Below, piece by piece: positions 1-5,317 of a DNA stretch of 5,935 nt. Position 1 is the stretch's first letter; each line of letters starts with the position of its first letter. The notes under the pieces are model-generated. The model ran no database searches, was not told the origin of the DNA, and worked only from the letters and a program-made list of their open reading frames with translations. This DNA comes from Gammaproteobacteria bacterium (GTDB taxonomy: Bacteria; Pseudomonadota; Gammaproteobacteria; JALTLT01). The stretch covers positions 1 through 5,935 of the forward strand of contig JALTLT010000145.1 of assembly GCA_027001815.1 (NCBI GenBank), read 5' to 3'. A program made the translations under genes and the position numbers.

Positions 1-159
1 GAGGTGGACGGTGGCCAGGAGCTGGGGAGACCAGGGATTGGCCAGCGAGTGGGGGCCGGACCAGACCGCCAGGAGCGCCGCCGCCACGGCGAACCAGGGA
101 GAGGTGACGAGAAAACGGAGGGGCGCCCCCAGTGGTGGGGTCTCTTCCAGTCGCAGCAC
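1..159 (-). CDS. Putative integral membrane protein, N-terminal 53 residues only (cut by window edge)
   Basis: This reading frame starts at GTG 159-157, three bases after the DUF2249 stop, and runs open to the window edge. The start is fixed because the DUF2249 stop codon is in the same frame just upstream, and a GGGAGGA Shine-Dalgarno (173-167) sits seven bases before the GTG. The visible protein has a short polar N-terminus (VLRLEETPP), a hydrophobic segment at about residues 16-35 that is rich in Ala, Leu, Val and Trp, then a short loop and what looks like the start of a second hydrophobic stretch ending in TVHL. This pattern recalls multi-pass membrane proteins encoded beside hemerythrin and DUF2249 genes in denitrifiers (NnrS-like or heme-copper-oxidase-like), but too little is present to name a family. 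It is probably the third gene of the operon and translationally coupled to the DUF2249 gene. Confidence 0.6.
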   Translation of the reverse strand, partial: MLRLEETPPLGAPLRFLVTSPWFAVAAALLAVWSGPHSLANPWSPQLLATVHL

Positions 160-162
160 CGG

Positions 163-441
163 TCAGTCCTCCCGACCGCGTGGCAGGAGACGCCCGGCCG
201 CCGCCTGCGCCGCCCGGTCGCCGTCGCGCCAGACGAGAATCTCCCACTCGCCGTCCGGGAGGCAGCGGGAGTGCCAGGCGAAGCCCTGCTCGTCGAGGGC
301 GGGAAACAGCAGGCACGGCTCGCGACGGTGGATCATGCGCAGGTACTGGCCGGATTCCAGGCTGCGGGCGGCCGAGATGGCCCGCATGAGGGGTTCCGGG
401 GGGTCGAGATCGCGGGTGTCCAGAAGGAGTTCGCTCGCCAT
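163..441 (-). CDS. DUF2249 domain-containing protein
   Basis: A 92-residue protein that is essentially a single DUF2249 domain. Seen directly: an N-terminal LDTRDLDPPEP stretch (residues 7-17), the HRREPCLLFP segment (38-47) typical of the family's His-x-x-Glu-Pro region, and a C-terminal DGEWEILVWR strand (63-72). The last 20 residues are an Ala/Arg-rich tail. The biochemical role of DUF2249 is not firmly established; members are often found with, or fused to, hemerythrin-like domains in operons for nitrogen oxide metabolism. Here it follows the hemerythrin gene by 13 bases with only a weak ribosome site, and precedes a membrane protein gene by 3 bases, so the three are probably co-transcribed and partly co-translated. 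An NO- or redox-related role is inferred from context only. Confidence 0.88.
   Translation of the reverse strand: MASELLLDTRDLDPPEPLMRAISAARSLESGQYLRMIHRREPCLLFPALDEQGFAWHSRCLPDGEWEILVWRDGDRAAQAAAGRLLPRGRED
167..173 (-). promoter_or_regulatory. Ribosome binding site deciding the GTG start of the membrane protein gene
   Basis: On the minus strand GGGAGGA lies inside the last codons of the DUF2249 gene, seven bases before the GTG at 159. It is the strongest purine-rich site in this stretch and supports a non-ATG start for a gene beginning three bases after the upstream stop codon. Confidence 0.6.
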
Positions 442-454
442 GGGGCGTCCGGAC

Positions 455-904
455 TCACGACATGGGCGCCGTTTCCCGGAACGTCGACAGCACCTCCTCC
501 ATCTCGTTGGTCTGCAGCACCTGGTCAGCCAGGGGGTAGAGGACCTGTTCCTCCTTCATGTTGTGCTGCTGGACCATCACCATGAGGGTGTCGGAGAGGT
601 CGAGAAAGAGGTTGGCGTTGGCGGTTCCGAGCGCCTCCTCCATGTCGTCGAGGAGGGCGCGGATCTGGCTGTGTTCCGACCGCATCACGTTGGTGGGCCC
701 GCTGTAGGCGCCGGCCTTGGCCTCGAGGAGAGGGAACAGCGCCTCCTCCTCGGAACGAAAATGGTGCTCAATGTCACGTTTCAACAGAAGGAAGTGACTT
801 CGGGCCGCTTCCGTGTCGCCCCTCTCGGCCGCCGTTTCCGCGGCACCCAGATGTTCGTCGCAAGCTCGGTGTTCCCGCGTCAGGAAATCCTTGATGCTGT
901 TCAT
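455..904 (-). CDS. Hemerythrin HHE domain protein
   Basis: A 149-residue protein made of one hemerythrin-like four-helix bundle. The expected di-iron ligand pattern is visible: His12 in helix A (EHRACDEH), His48 and Glu52 (HHFRSEEE) in helix B, His78 (EHSQIRALL) in helix C, and His114 and Glu118 (HNMKEEQVLYP) in helix D. It has no signal peptide or membrane segment, so it should be cytoplasmic. Such proteins bind O2 or NO at the di-iron site or help repair nitrosated iron centres (the YtfE/RIC type); which applies here cannot be read from sequence, and the N-terminal ScdA-like domain of RIC proteins is absent. It is the first gene of a leftward operon behind an FNR/DNR box. The ATG at 904 fits the family's usual N-terminus, though the GGAG directly abutting it is closer than ideal for a ribosome site. 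Confidence 0.93.
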   Translation of the reverse strand: MNSIKDFLTREHRACDEHLGAAETAAERGDTEAARSHFLLLKRDIEHHFRSEEEALFPLLEAKAGAYSGPTNVMRSEHSQIRALLDDMEEALGTANANLFLDLSDTLMVMVQQHNMKEEQVLYPLADQVLQTNEMEEVLSTFRETAPMS

Positions 905-938
905 CTCCGCTCAACCCCAGGTGTGGCTGTTCCGAAAC

Positions 939-944
939 ATTGTG
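939..944 (-). promoter_or_regulatory. Predicted -10 element of the hemerythrin operon promoter
   Basis: On the minus strand the hexamer CACAAT matches TATAAT at four of six positions, including the most conserved second A and final T. It predicts a start point near 932 (a G on the minus strand) and a leader of about 28 bases. From that start the DNR box at 967-980 is centred at -41.5, replacing the -35 element as in class II Crp/Fnr-activated promoters. This is a prediction from spacing; there is no independent evidence for the start point. Confidence 0.5.
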
Positions 945-966
945 CGCGGAGGCGAACCGGTTCACC

Positions 967-980
967 TTGATCATGGTCAA
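967..980. promoter_or_regulatory. FNR/DNR-type operator (TTGAT-N4-GTCAA)
   Basis: The sequence TTGAT CATG GTCAA matches the Crp/Fnr-superfamily FNR/DNR consensus TTGAT-N4-ATCAA at nine of ten defined positions; the single change is G for A at the first base of the right half. It stands in the divergent intergenic region between the hemerythrin operon and a gene for a Dnr-type regulator whose recognition helix carries the matching E-x-x-S-R residues. It is most likely the activation site for the hemerythrin operon and may also influence dnr itself. Confidence 0.75.
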
Positions 981-1030
981 TCCGTGGGGAAGACTCCGCG
1001 GCACCGCCGCACCAGGGCGGGACGACGACT

Positions 1031-1044
1031 GGTGCCTCGGCACC
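1031..1044. repeat. 14-bp palindrome GGTGCC-TC-GGCACC upstream of dnr
   Basis: A perfect 6-bp inverted repeat with a 2-base centre, ending ten bases before the predicted -10 hexamer of dnr, where a -35 element would lie. It could be an operator for an unidentified regulator or a chance dyad in GC-rich DNA. It does not resemble the FNR/DNR consensus. Confidence 0.35.
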
Positions 1045-1051
1045 GGGATGG

Positions 1052-1060
1052 TGCTAGAAT
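1052..1060 (+). promoter_or_regulatory. Predicted extended -10 promoter of dnr
   Basis: TGCTAGAAT fits the extended -10 pattern TG-n-TATAAT with one mismatch in the hexamer. No convincing -35 hexamer is seen at the usual spacing, which is common with extended -10 promoters. The predicted start point near 1067 gives dnr a leader of about 29 bases. The DNR box at 967-980 would then be centred near -93. Confidence 0.5.
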
Positions 1061-1095
1061 CCGCACCTGACTTGCTTGCGCCGGGGCGGAGAGAG

Positions 1096-1788
1096 ATGAG
1101 CGACAACGACCAGTCACACATCGCGGAAGAGCTGCGTCGACACCACCTCTTCTCGGGGCTGGAGGAGCAACAGTTCGATCGCGTGCTGCGCAGCATGAAC
1201 CGTCACGAACTCGAGGCGGGCGAGCATCTCTTCGAGCAGGCGCAGCAGGCGGATTACTTCTACCTGGTCCGGCGGGGCCGGATGAAGCTCTATCGCCTCT
1301 CCCCCGGGGGTGGCGAGAAGGTGATCGATATCGTGAATCCCGGCCAGACCTTCGCCGAGGCGATCATGTTCATGGACCGTCAGTACTACCCGGTAGCCGC
1401 CGAGGCCCTGTTGCCCACCGAGGTGCTCGCCTTCTCCAACGAGGATTTTCGTGGTGTCCTCGAGAATTCGCCCGAAGTCTGTTTCCAGCTCATGGCGGAC
1501 ATGAGCCGCCGCCTCCGCCGGCATCTCAACGAGATCGACGCCCTCACCCTGCAGAACGCCAGTCTCCGTTTTCTCCACTATCTCCACGACCACCTGCCGC
1601 CGGAACAGGAGGGGCCCGCGCGTCTGGAGCTGGACGCCCCAAAGAACGTCATCGCCTCGCTGCTCTCCATCCAGCCCGAGTCCTTCTCGCGAATCCTCCG
1701 TTCGCTGGGCAAGCAGGGGCTGATCCGCGTCAAGGGCAACGTCATCGAGGTGGAGGACATCAACCGCCTGCGTCAGTATCTTCTCTGA
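1096..1788 (+). CDS. dnr: Dnr-type Crp/Fnr family transcriptional regulator
   Basis: A 230-residue regulator with an N-terminal cyclic-nucleotide-binding-like beta barrel (about 15-115), a long dimerisation helix (about 126-155) and a C-terminal winged helix-turn-helix (about 160-225). The stretch TFAEAIMFMD (85-94) and the recognition region SIQPESFSRIL (191-201) closely recall Pseudomonas DNR; Glu195, Ser198 and Arg199 form the E-x-x-S-R contact set for TTGAT half-sites. There is no N-terminal cysteine cluster (only Cys129), which argues against an oxygen-sensing Fe-S FNR and for the Dnr class, which responds to NO through heme in Pseudomonas. The ATG at 1096 is chosen because a GGAG lies just upstream and the family's N-terminus begins here; the longer frame from 940 would run through the promoter and operator. 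It is divergent from the hemerythrin operon and overlaps the phosphorylase gene by 29 bp at its 3' end. Heme binding is inferred from the family. Confidence 0.93.
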   Translation: MSDNDQSHIAEELRRHHLFSGLEEQQFDRVLRSMNRHELEAGEHLFEQAQQADYFYLVRRGRMKLYRLSPGGGEKVIDIVNPGQTFAEAIMFMDRQYYPVAAEALLPTEVLAFSNEDFRGVLENSPEVCFQLMADMSRRLRRHLNEIDALTLQNASLRFLHYLHDHLPPEQEGPARLELDAPKNVIASLLSIQPESFSRILRSLGKQGLIRVKGNVIEVEDINRLRQYLL

Positions 1789-3493
1789 GCCATCGCACCT
1801 GCCAGGGGGCGAGGGGCACGGCGGCTTCGTCCTCCGTTCGGCACTCCGGTTGAAGCAGGTCCCGCCACCTCCCGCCGAGCGGGTCGGGCAGGGCGGCTTC
1901 CAGCCGCTCTCCCGAGAGATTGGCCAGCACCAGCAACCGCTCTCCCTCCCGTTCCCGAACCAGCGCCACGATTCGAGAATCGATCCGTTCGATTCGCTGC
2001 GGTACCTCCGGCGAGAAGAGCGGCTCCGCGGCCCGGATGCGCAGTCGCTGCAGCAGGCCGTCGAAGACGCTGCGGGTTGCCTCGTGGTGTTCCAGCAGCT
2101 CCTCCAGGTGGACGAGATCCCAGCGGTGGCGGTTGATGGAGCGGGCCTGGCCGGTACGCTCCACCGCCTCCCGGTCGTTGGGGGTGGCGGTGAGCAGGTG
2201 GAACCAGAGCGCCGGCACCCCCTGCAGTGAGAGCATCAGGGTCTGGGCGCAGAGGTGGCGTGCGATCTGTTCTCCGTTGGCGGGGGTGGAGCCGTCACCC
2301 ATCGCCTCGAACCAGGAGATGTTCAGTTCGTAGGGCCGCAGGGAGCCGTCGGGTGCCTGGTAGTGGGAGACCAGGCCGCCGCGGCGGTGGATCTGTTCCA
2401 CCAGCCACTCCAGTTCCTCCTCGGGCAGCAGCCCCTCCAGTGGCCGGACACCGATGCCGTCGTGCGAGGCGGTGAAGTTGAGATAGCTGCAGCCGGGTGG
2501 CGGGGCCTCGAGGTGCTCCAGCCAGTGGGAGAGATGGCTCGCGTCGCCCCGCAGCAGGGCGTGCAGCAGCAGAGGGGGGAGACTGAACTGGTAGATCAGA
2601 TGCGCCTCGTCCCCCTTGCCGAAGTAGCTGACATTCTCCGCATGGGGGACGTTGGTCTCGGTGAGGATCAGGGTGCCGGGGGCGAGCCAGTCCACCACGT
2701 CGCGCAGCAGTTTCACCACCTGGTGGGTCTCCGGCAGATGGATGCAGGGGGTGCCGGAACGTTTCCAGAGGTAGGCGATGGCGTCGAGACGGATGATGCG
2801 GGCGCCATGCAGGATGTAGAGCAGCAGGATGTCGAGGAGTTCGAACAGCACGTCCGGGTTGGCGAAGTTGAGGTCCACCTGGTCGGCGCTGAAGGTGGTC
2901 CACACCTGCCGCACCCCCCACGGCGTGGTGGCGGGGGTGAGCAGCGGCGAGCTGCGTGGCCGCACCACCCGGGAGAGATCCCACTGTTCCGGATCGACGG
3001 TGATGAAGTAGTCCCGGTAGGGGGCCACGCCGGCGCAGAAGTGGCGGAACCACTCGCTCTGCGAAGAGGCGTGGTTGAGTACCAGATCCACCAGCAGCGG
3101 CCAGCGGCGGGCGAGCGATTCCACCTGGTGCCACTCGCCCAGGGCGGGATCGACCCGGCGGAAGTCGATCACCGAGAAGCCCTCGTCGGAACTGGAGGGG
3201 AAGAAGGGGAGGAGATGCAGGTGGCGAATCGCCTCTCCCACCCGTTCGTCGAGGAATCGGTGCAGGGTCTCCAGCGGGGGCTCGCCGTCGGAACGCACGA
3301 TGTCGCCGTAGGCGATCAGCACACTGGTGCGCTGATCCCAGCAGGGCTCTCCCGCCAGGGTCGGCAGATCCTCGCGGTAGCGGCCTGCCAGCAGCTCCAG
3401 GCGCCGACAGAGGCGCCCGCTGCGTGGTGTGCCGTAGAGTCTCGCCAGCCGGCGACGGATCCTCTCTGTGACACTCTCGCTGCTTCCGTTCAC
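1760..3493 (-). CDS. GH13_18 sugar phosphorylase, probably glucosylglycerate phosphorylase
   Basis: A 577-residue cytoplasmic enzyme of the alpha-amylase superfamily. Landmarks in order: HLHLLPFFPSSSDEGFSVID (91-110), region I DLVLNH (136-141), WTTFSADQVDLNFANP (198-213), region II RLDAIAYLWK with nucleophile Asp237, region III LTETN with acid/base Glu279, region IV TASHDGIGV with transition-state Asp345, and INRHRW (453-458). It most resembles the E. coli YcjM and glucosylglycerate phosphorylase branch: the WTTFS-DQVDLN and TASHDGIG motifs differ from the SF-PQQ-D and DTHDGIG forms of sucrose phosphorylase, and the length is nearer that branch. Such enzymes reversibly split glucosylglycerate with phosphate to glucose 1-phosphate and glycerate. 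The start is GTG 3493-3491, three bases after the glycosyltransferase stop, with GGAG at 3503-3500 as ribosome site, so translation is probably coupled. Its 3' end runs into dnr on the other strand. Substrate is inferred; glucosylglycerol or sucrose-6-phosphate remain possible. Confidence 0.88.
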   Translation of the reverse strand: MNGSSESVTERIRRRLARLYGTPRSGRLCRRLELLAGRYREDLPTLAGEPCWDQRTSVLIAYGDIVRSDGEPPLETLHRFLDERVGEAIRHLHLLPFFPSSSDEGFSVIDFRRVDPALGEWHQVESLARRWPLLVDLVLNHASSQSEWFRHFCAGVAPYRDYFITVDPEQWDLSRVVRPRSSPLLTPATTPWGVRQVWTTFSADQVDLNFANPDVLFELLDILLLYILHGARIIRLDAIAYLWKRSGTPCIHLPETHQVVKLLRDVVDWLAPGTLILTETNVPHAENVSYFGKGDEAHLIYQFSLPPLLLHALLRGDASHLSHWLEHLEAPPPGCSYLNFTASHDGIGVRPLEGLLPEEELEWLVEQIHRRGGLVSHYQAPDGSLRPYELNISWFEAMGDGSTPANGEQIARHLCAQTLMLSLQGVPALWFHLLTATPNDREAVERTGQARSINRHRWDLVHLEELLEHHEATRSVFDGLLQRLRIRAAEPLFSPEVPQRIERIDSRIVALVREREGERLLVLANLSGERLEAALPDPLGGRWRDLLQPECRTEDEAAVPLAPWQVRWLREDTDAGG

Positions 3494-3496
3494 GGT

Positions 3497-4759
3497 CTAC
3501 TCCGTCCGGTGGTGGATGTTGTTGATGAGACCCTGCAGTCCGTAGCGCAGCACCCGGTAACTGTAGTACTTGCGGGCGATCTGGTAATTGTGTTCCACCA
3601 GTTCCTCCACGTGGGCCGGGTCGTCCAGGAGCTGGCGGACCTCGCGGACCACCGAGCGGTTGACGAAGCCGTCGATGGCGGGCAGTCGGAATCCCTTGGG
3701 CTCGATGTCGCGGATGTAGACGTCGTAGCGATTGATGAAGACCGGCTTGCGGAAGTAGATCGCCTCCAGCAGGGCATTGCCGAACCCCTCGTAGAGGGAG
3801 GGGAAGCAGACCAGGTCGGCGTGGGGATAGAGGTCCTTCAGTACGTAGGTCTTGCGGCCGTCCGGGCTCACCTGGCGGAGGTCGGCCACCCGGTCGCCGA
3901 ACAGCCGCACGTCCACTCCCTCGTCGGTGGCCAGTTCCATGAGCTGTTCCTGGTACTCGCGTCCCTCGTCGCCCGCCGGATGGGAGATTACCAGCTTGAG
4001 GTGGGGATCCTTGAGCCGTCGCAGCAGTGTGATGGCGTGTTCGATCCCCTTGCGGGGGACGATCCGGGTCGGCTGGAGGATCATGCGATCACCGGGCTGC
4101 AGGCCCAGCTCTGCGGGAATGTCGGCGCCGAAATCGTCGGGCGGTGGGGGCGGGTTGTCGAAATCGAGCACGTTGGGGATCAGCACCGATGGCAGCCCCT
4201 TGCGCCAGGCCAGCAGCTCGCGCGCCTGCTGGTTGATCACCACGTGCTGGAGGCGCGGCAGTCTCGGCGGGAATGCGGCCTCCAGATAGTCCTGCACGGC
4301 GGAGATCTGGAAGCGGGAACGCTCCCAGTAGAAATCGTGGTGGTGGGCGATCGCCGGCAGCTCGGTCTCGGCCAGGAACTCCGCCACCGCGAGCCCCAGC
4401 GGCACGTGCATGGGGATGGTGAGGACGTTTTCGATCACCAGCACCGAGATGTCGAAGCGATCGACGAACTCGTGCAGGGTCTCCTTGAGATAGGCGGTGA
4501 GATCGCGGATGCGCCGGGTGAGACGGGGCGTGCGCCGGTTGGCACCCCATAGGTGGTCGTTGATCCAGGCGCTGTCGGGGTGCTGGAACCACGCCTCCGG
4601 GATGCACATGCTGACATCCGGAGCCCGGTCGAGGCGGCCGCCGTACCAGAAACTGACGTGGCGGTCCTCCCACAACACCTCGGCCCACTTGGCCGACTCC
4701 AGCGACACCCCGTCTGTACCGGCGAAGCGGGTGGAGATGAAGCCGATTCTCTCGGGCAT
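3497..4759 (-). CDS. Glycosyltransferase family 4 (GT-B fold), likely in glucosylglycerate-type solute metabolism
   Basis: A 420-residue GT-B glycosyltransferase. The N-terminal acceptor domain opens with a beta strand and glycine loop (IGFISTRFAGTDGVS, 5-19) and contains a conspicuous HHHDFYWERSRF segment (139-150). The C-terminal nucleotide-sugar domain has the GT4 motif RIVPRKG (232-238) and the E-x7-E motif EGFGNALLE (Glu324, Glu332). No signal peptide or membrane helix is visible. A proline run (NPPPPP, 202-207) marks the linker between the halves. It is the first gene of a leftward pair with the GH13_18 phosphorylase, three bases apart, so the two should act in one pathway. Known GT4 enzymes of compatible-solute synthesis, such as mannosylglucosylglycerate synthase, make a role adding a sugar to glucosylglycerate plausible, but donor and acceptor cannot be read here. 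The ATG at 4759 is preceded by AGGAACGG about nine bases upstream. Confidence 0.9.
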   Translation of the reverse strand: MPERIGFISTRFAGTDGVSLESAKWAEVLWEDRHVSFWYGGRLDRAPDVSMCIPEAWFQHPDSAWINDHLWGANRRTPRLTRRIRDLTAYLKETLHEFVDRFDISVLVIENVLTIPMHVPLGLAVAEFLAETELPAIAHHHDFYWERSRFQISAVQDYLEAAFPPRLPRLQHVVINQQARELLAWRKGLPSVLIPNVLDFDNPPPPPDDFGADIPAELGLQPGDRMILQPTRIVPRKGIEHAITLLRRLKDPHLKLVISHPAGDEGREYQEQLMELATDEGVDVRLFGDRVADLRQVSPDGRKTYVLKDLYPHADLVCFPSLYEGFGNALLEAIYFRKPVFINRYDVYIRDIEPKGFRLPAIDGFVNRSVVREVRQLLDDPAHVEELVEHNYQIARKYYSYRVLRYGLQGLINNIHHRTE

Positions 4760-4822
4760 GGCGGTCCGTTCCTGGCGGGGTTCTCCCCCTCGTTGTCGTC
4801 GGTGGCAGGGATTCCTTGATCG

Positions 4823-4846
4823 TTCGACCCCCTCTCCCGGGTCGAA
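4823..4846. repeat. Perfect 8-bp inverted repeat in the glycosyltransferase leader
   Basis: TTCGACCC and GGGTCGAA flank an 8-base spacer (CCTCTCCC). The centre lies about 75 bases upstream of the glycosyltransferase ATG, so it could be an operator or, if transcribed, a leader stem-loop. No T-run follows it in the leftward direction, so it is unlikely to be an intrinsic terminator. Confidence 0.45.
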
Positions 4847-4888
4847 GATTCCCGCGAAGGGGATTTGCCGACATCCTGTTCAAATCTG

Positions 4889-5046
4889 GCAGGCTGTTGA
4901 AAAACATTGCCTTTCGGCAGCCTGCGCCGCGCTGCATGGATGCACCGCCGTCTTCAATGACGCCAAGTCAACGAAAACGCGAGGAAGCCGGAAATCGCAA
5001 TTTCGGCGTCCGGTGTTGAAAAAGGCCGGGATGGCCTTTTTCAACA
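4889..5046. repeat. Hairpin-rich repeat element, MITE- or REP-like
   Basis: A 158-bp segment whose edges carry TGTTGAAAAA (4895-4904, following GCAGGC) and TTTTTCAACA (5037-5046) as inverted repeats, with a third copy of TGTTGAAAAA at 5014-5023. It folds into successive hairpins: 4889-4902 with 4912-4925 (14 pairs, two of them G-U, only on the plus strand), TGCAT-GG-ATGCA (4933-4944), GCCGGAAAT with ATTTCGGC (4987-5007, one bulged G), and a perfect 14-bp stem (5014-5027 with 5033-5046). Its A/T-rich blocks contrast with the GC-rich surroundings. It has no coding capacity for a transposase, and no target-site duplication is obvious next to the repeats. A non-autonomous mobile element or remnant is the favoured reading; a structured RNA is the alternative. 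Confidence 0.5.
5014..5046. terminator. Perfect 14-bp stem-loop, bidirectional-terminator-like
   Basis: TGTTGAAAAAGGCC and GGCCTTTTTCAACA pair perfectly around a GGGAT loop. The A-run, short GC stem and T-run resemble a bidirectional intrinsic terminator. However, it lies between two divergently transcribed genes where no transcript is expected to end, and its GC core is only four pairs. It may simply be the right-hand end of the repeat element. Terminator activity is uncertain. Confidence 0.3.
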
Positions 5047-5140
5047 TCATGCTAGGAGCCCCGCCGAACGACTTCAAGTGAGGGGCGTCGAAGAAGGGGT
5101 GGTCGGGGCCGGTGCACACCCCCCGAGAGGACGATTCCCC

Positions 5141-5169
5141 TTGAGAGGATGGCTGGGCGCCCCCATCAT
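5141..5169 (+). promoter_or_regulatory. Possible sigma-70 promoter of the M20-like gene
   Basis: TTGAGA (5141-5146) and CATCAT (5164-5169) are separated by 17 bases, each with two or fewer mismatches to the consensus. The spacer contains an imperfect dyad (GATGG ... GGGCGCCC ... CCATC, 5148-5167). The implied leader would be about 140 bases. Weak evidence, as such matches are common by chance. Confidence 0.3.
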
Positions 5170-5197
5170 GGAAGCGATTTCGCGGATTGCCCCCGGA

Positions 5198-5223
5198 CAT
5201 CCTCCCGGGAAAGGGGTAGGATG
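5198..5223 (+). repeat. Leader hairpin upstream of the M20-like gene
   Basis: CATCCTCCC (5198-5206) pairs with GGGTAGGATG (5214-5223) with one bulged T and a 7-base loop. It would lie in the 5' leader about 95 bases before the start codon. No T-run follows, so a terminator is unlikely; no known riboswitch is recognised. Confidence 0.3.
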
Positions 5224-5303
5224 GAGCGAGTCTTCCGGCCGATCTCGCAGGAGATGGCTCGAGGATCGGGGCGGCAGCGGAACGACGGGAGTGGAAGGAT
5301 CGC

Positions 5304-5313
5304 AAGGGAGGAG
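5304..5313 (+). promoter_or_regulatory. Strong ribosome binding site deciding a TTG start
   Basis: AAGGGAGGAG ends four bases before TTG 5318-5320. It is by far the best Shine-Dalgarno match in the region and selects the TTG over an in-frame GTG at 5291, which has only a weak upstream purine run. The nearby ATG at 5328 is in another frame. Confidence 0.65.
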
Positions 5314-5317
5314 CCGC

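Larger units (their letters stand above)
4760..5317. other. 558-bp divergent intergenic region without a recognisable gene
   Basis: Open frames exist on both strands but none shows a known family, a good ribosome site or a plausible composition; the longest one is antisense to the M20-like gene. The region holds, from left to right, a leader inverted repeat near the glycosyltransferase (4823-4846), a hairpin-rich repeat element (4889-5046), a possible promoter for the M20-like gene (5141-5169) and a leader hairpin (5198-5223). No convincing promoter for the leftward glycosyltransferase operon could be placed; a TTGAAC hexamer on the minus strand (4883-4878) has no matching -10 at normal spacing. 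Confidence 0.6.

Noticed and set aside
11..970. 319-codon open frame on the plus strand
   Set aside because: It is antisense to the membrane protein, DUF2249 and hemerythrin genes and crosses the promoter and operator region.
940..1095. 52-residue N-terminal extension of the Dnr-type regulator
   Set aside because: It would run through the operator and the extended -10 promoter, is not like the family's N-terminus, and the ATG at 1096 has its own ribosome site.
1789..1860. Intrinsic terminator after dnr
   Set aside because: No GC stem followed by a T-run is present; the stretch is coding sequence of the phosphorylase on the other strand.
1760..3493. Annotation as sucrose phosphorylase
   Set aside because: The acceptor-side motifs (WTTFSADQVDLN, TASHDGIGV) and length fit the glucosylglycerate phosphorylase branch better, so a sucrose label would overstate what the sequence shows.
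2255..4552. 765-codon open frame on the plus strand
   Set aside because: It lies wholly antisense to the phosphorylase and glycosyltransferase genes, both of which have clear family motifs. Its product shows no recognisable domain and has the Val/Gly/Gln/His-rich, low-diversity look of antisense frames in GC-rich DNA.
4816..4829. Second FNR/DNR box beginning TTGAT before the glycosyltransferase
   Set aside because: The right half reads CGACC and matches none of the five bases of ATCAA, so this is only a chance half-site.
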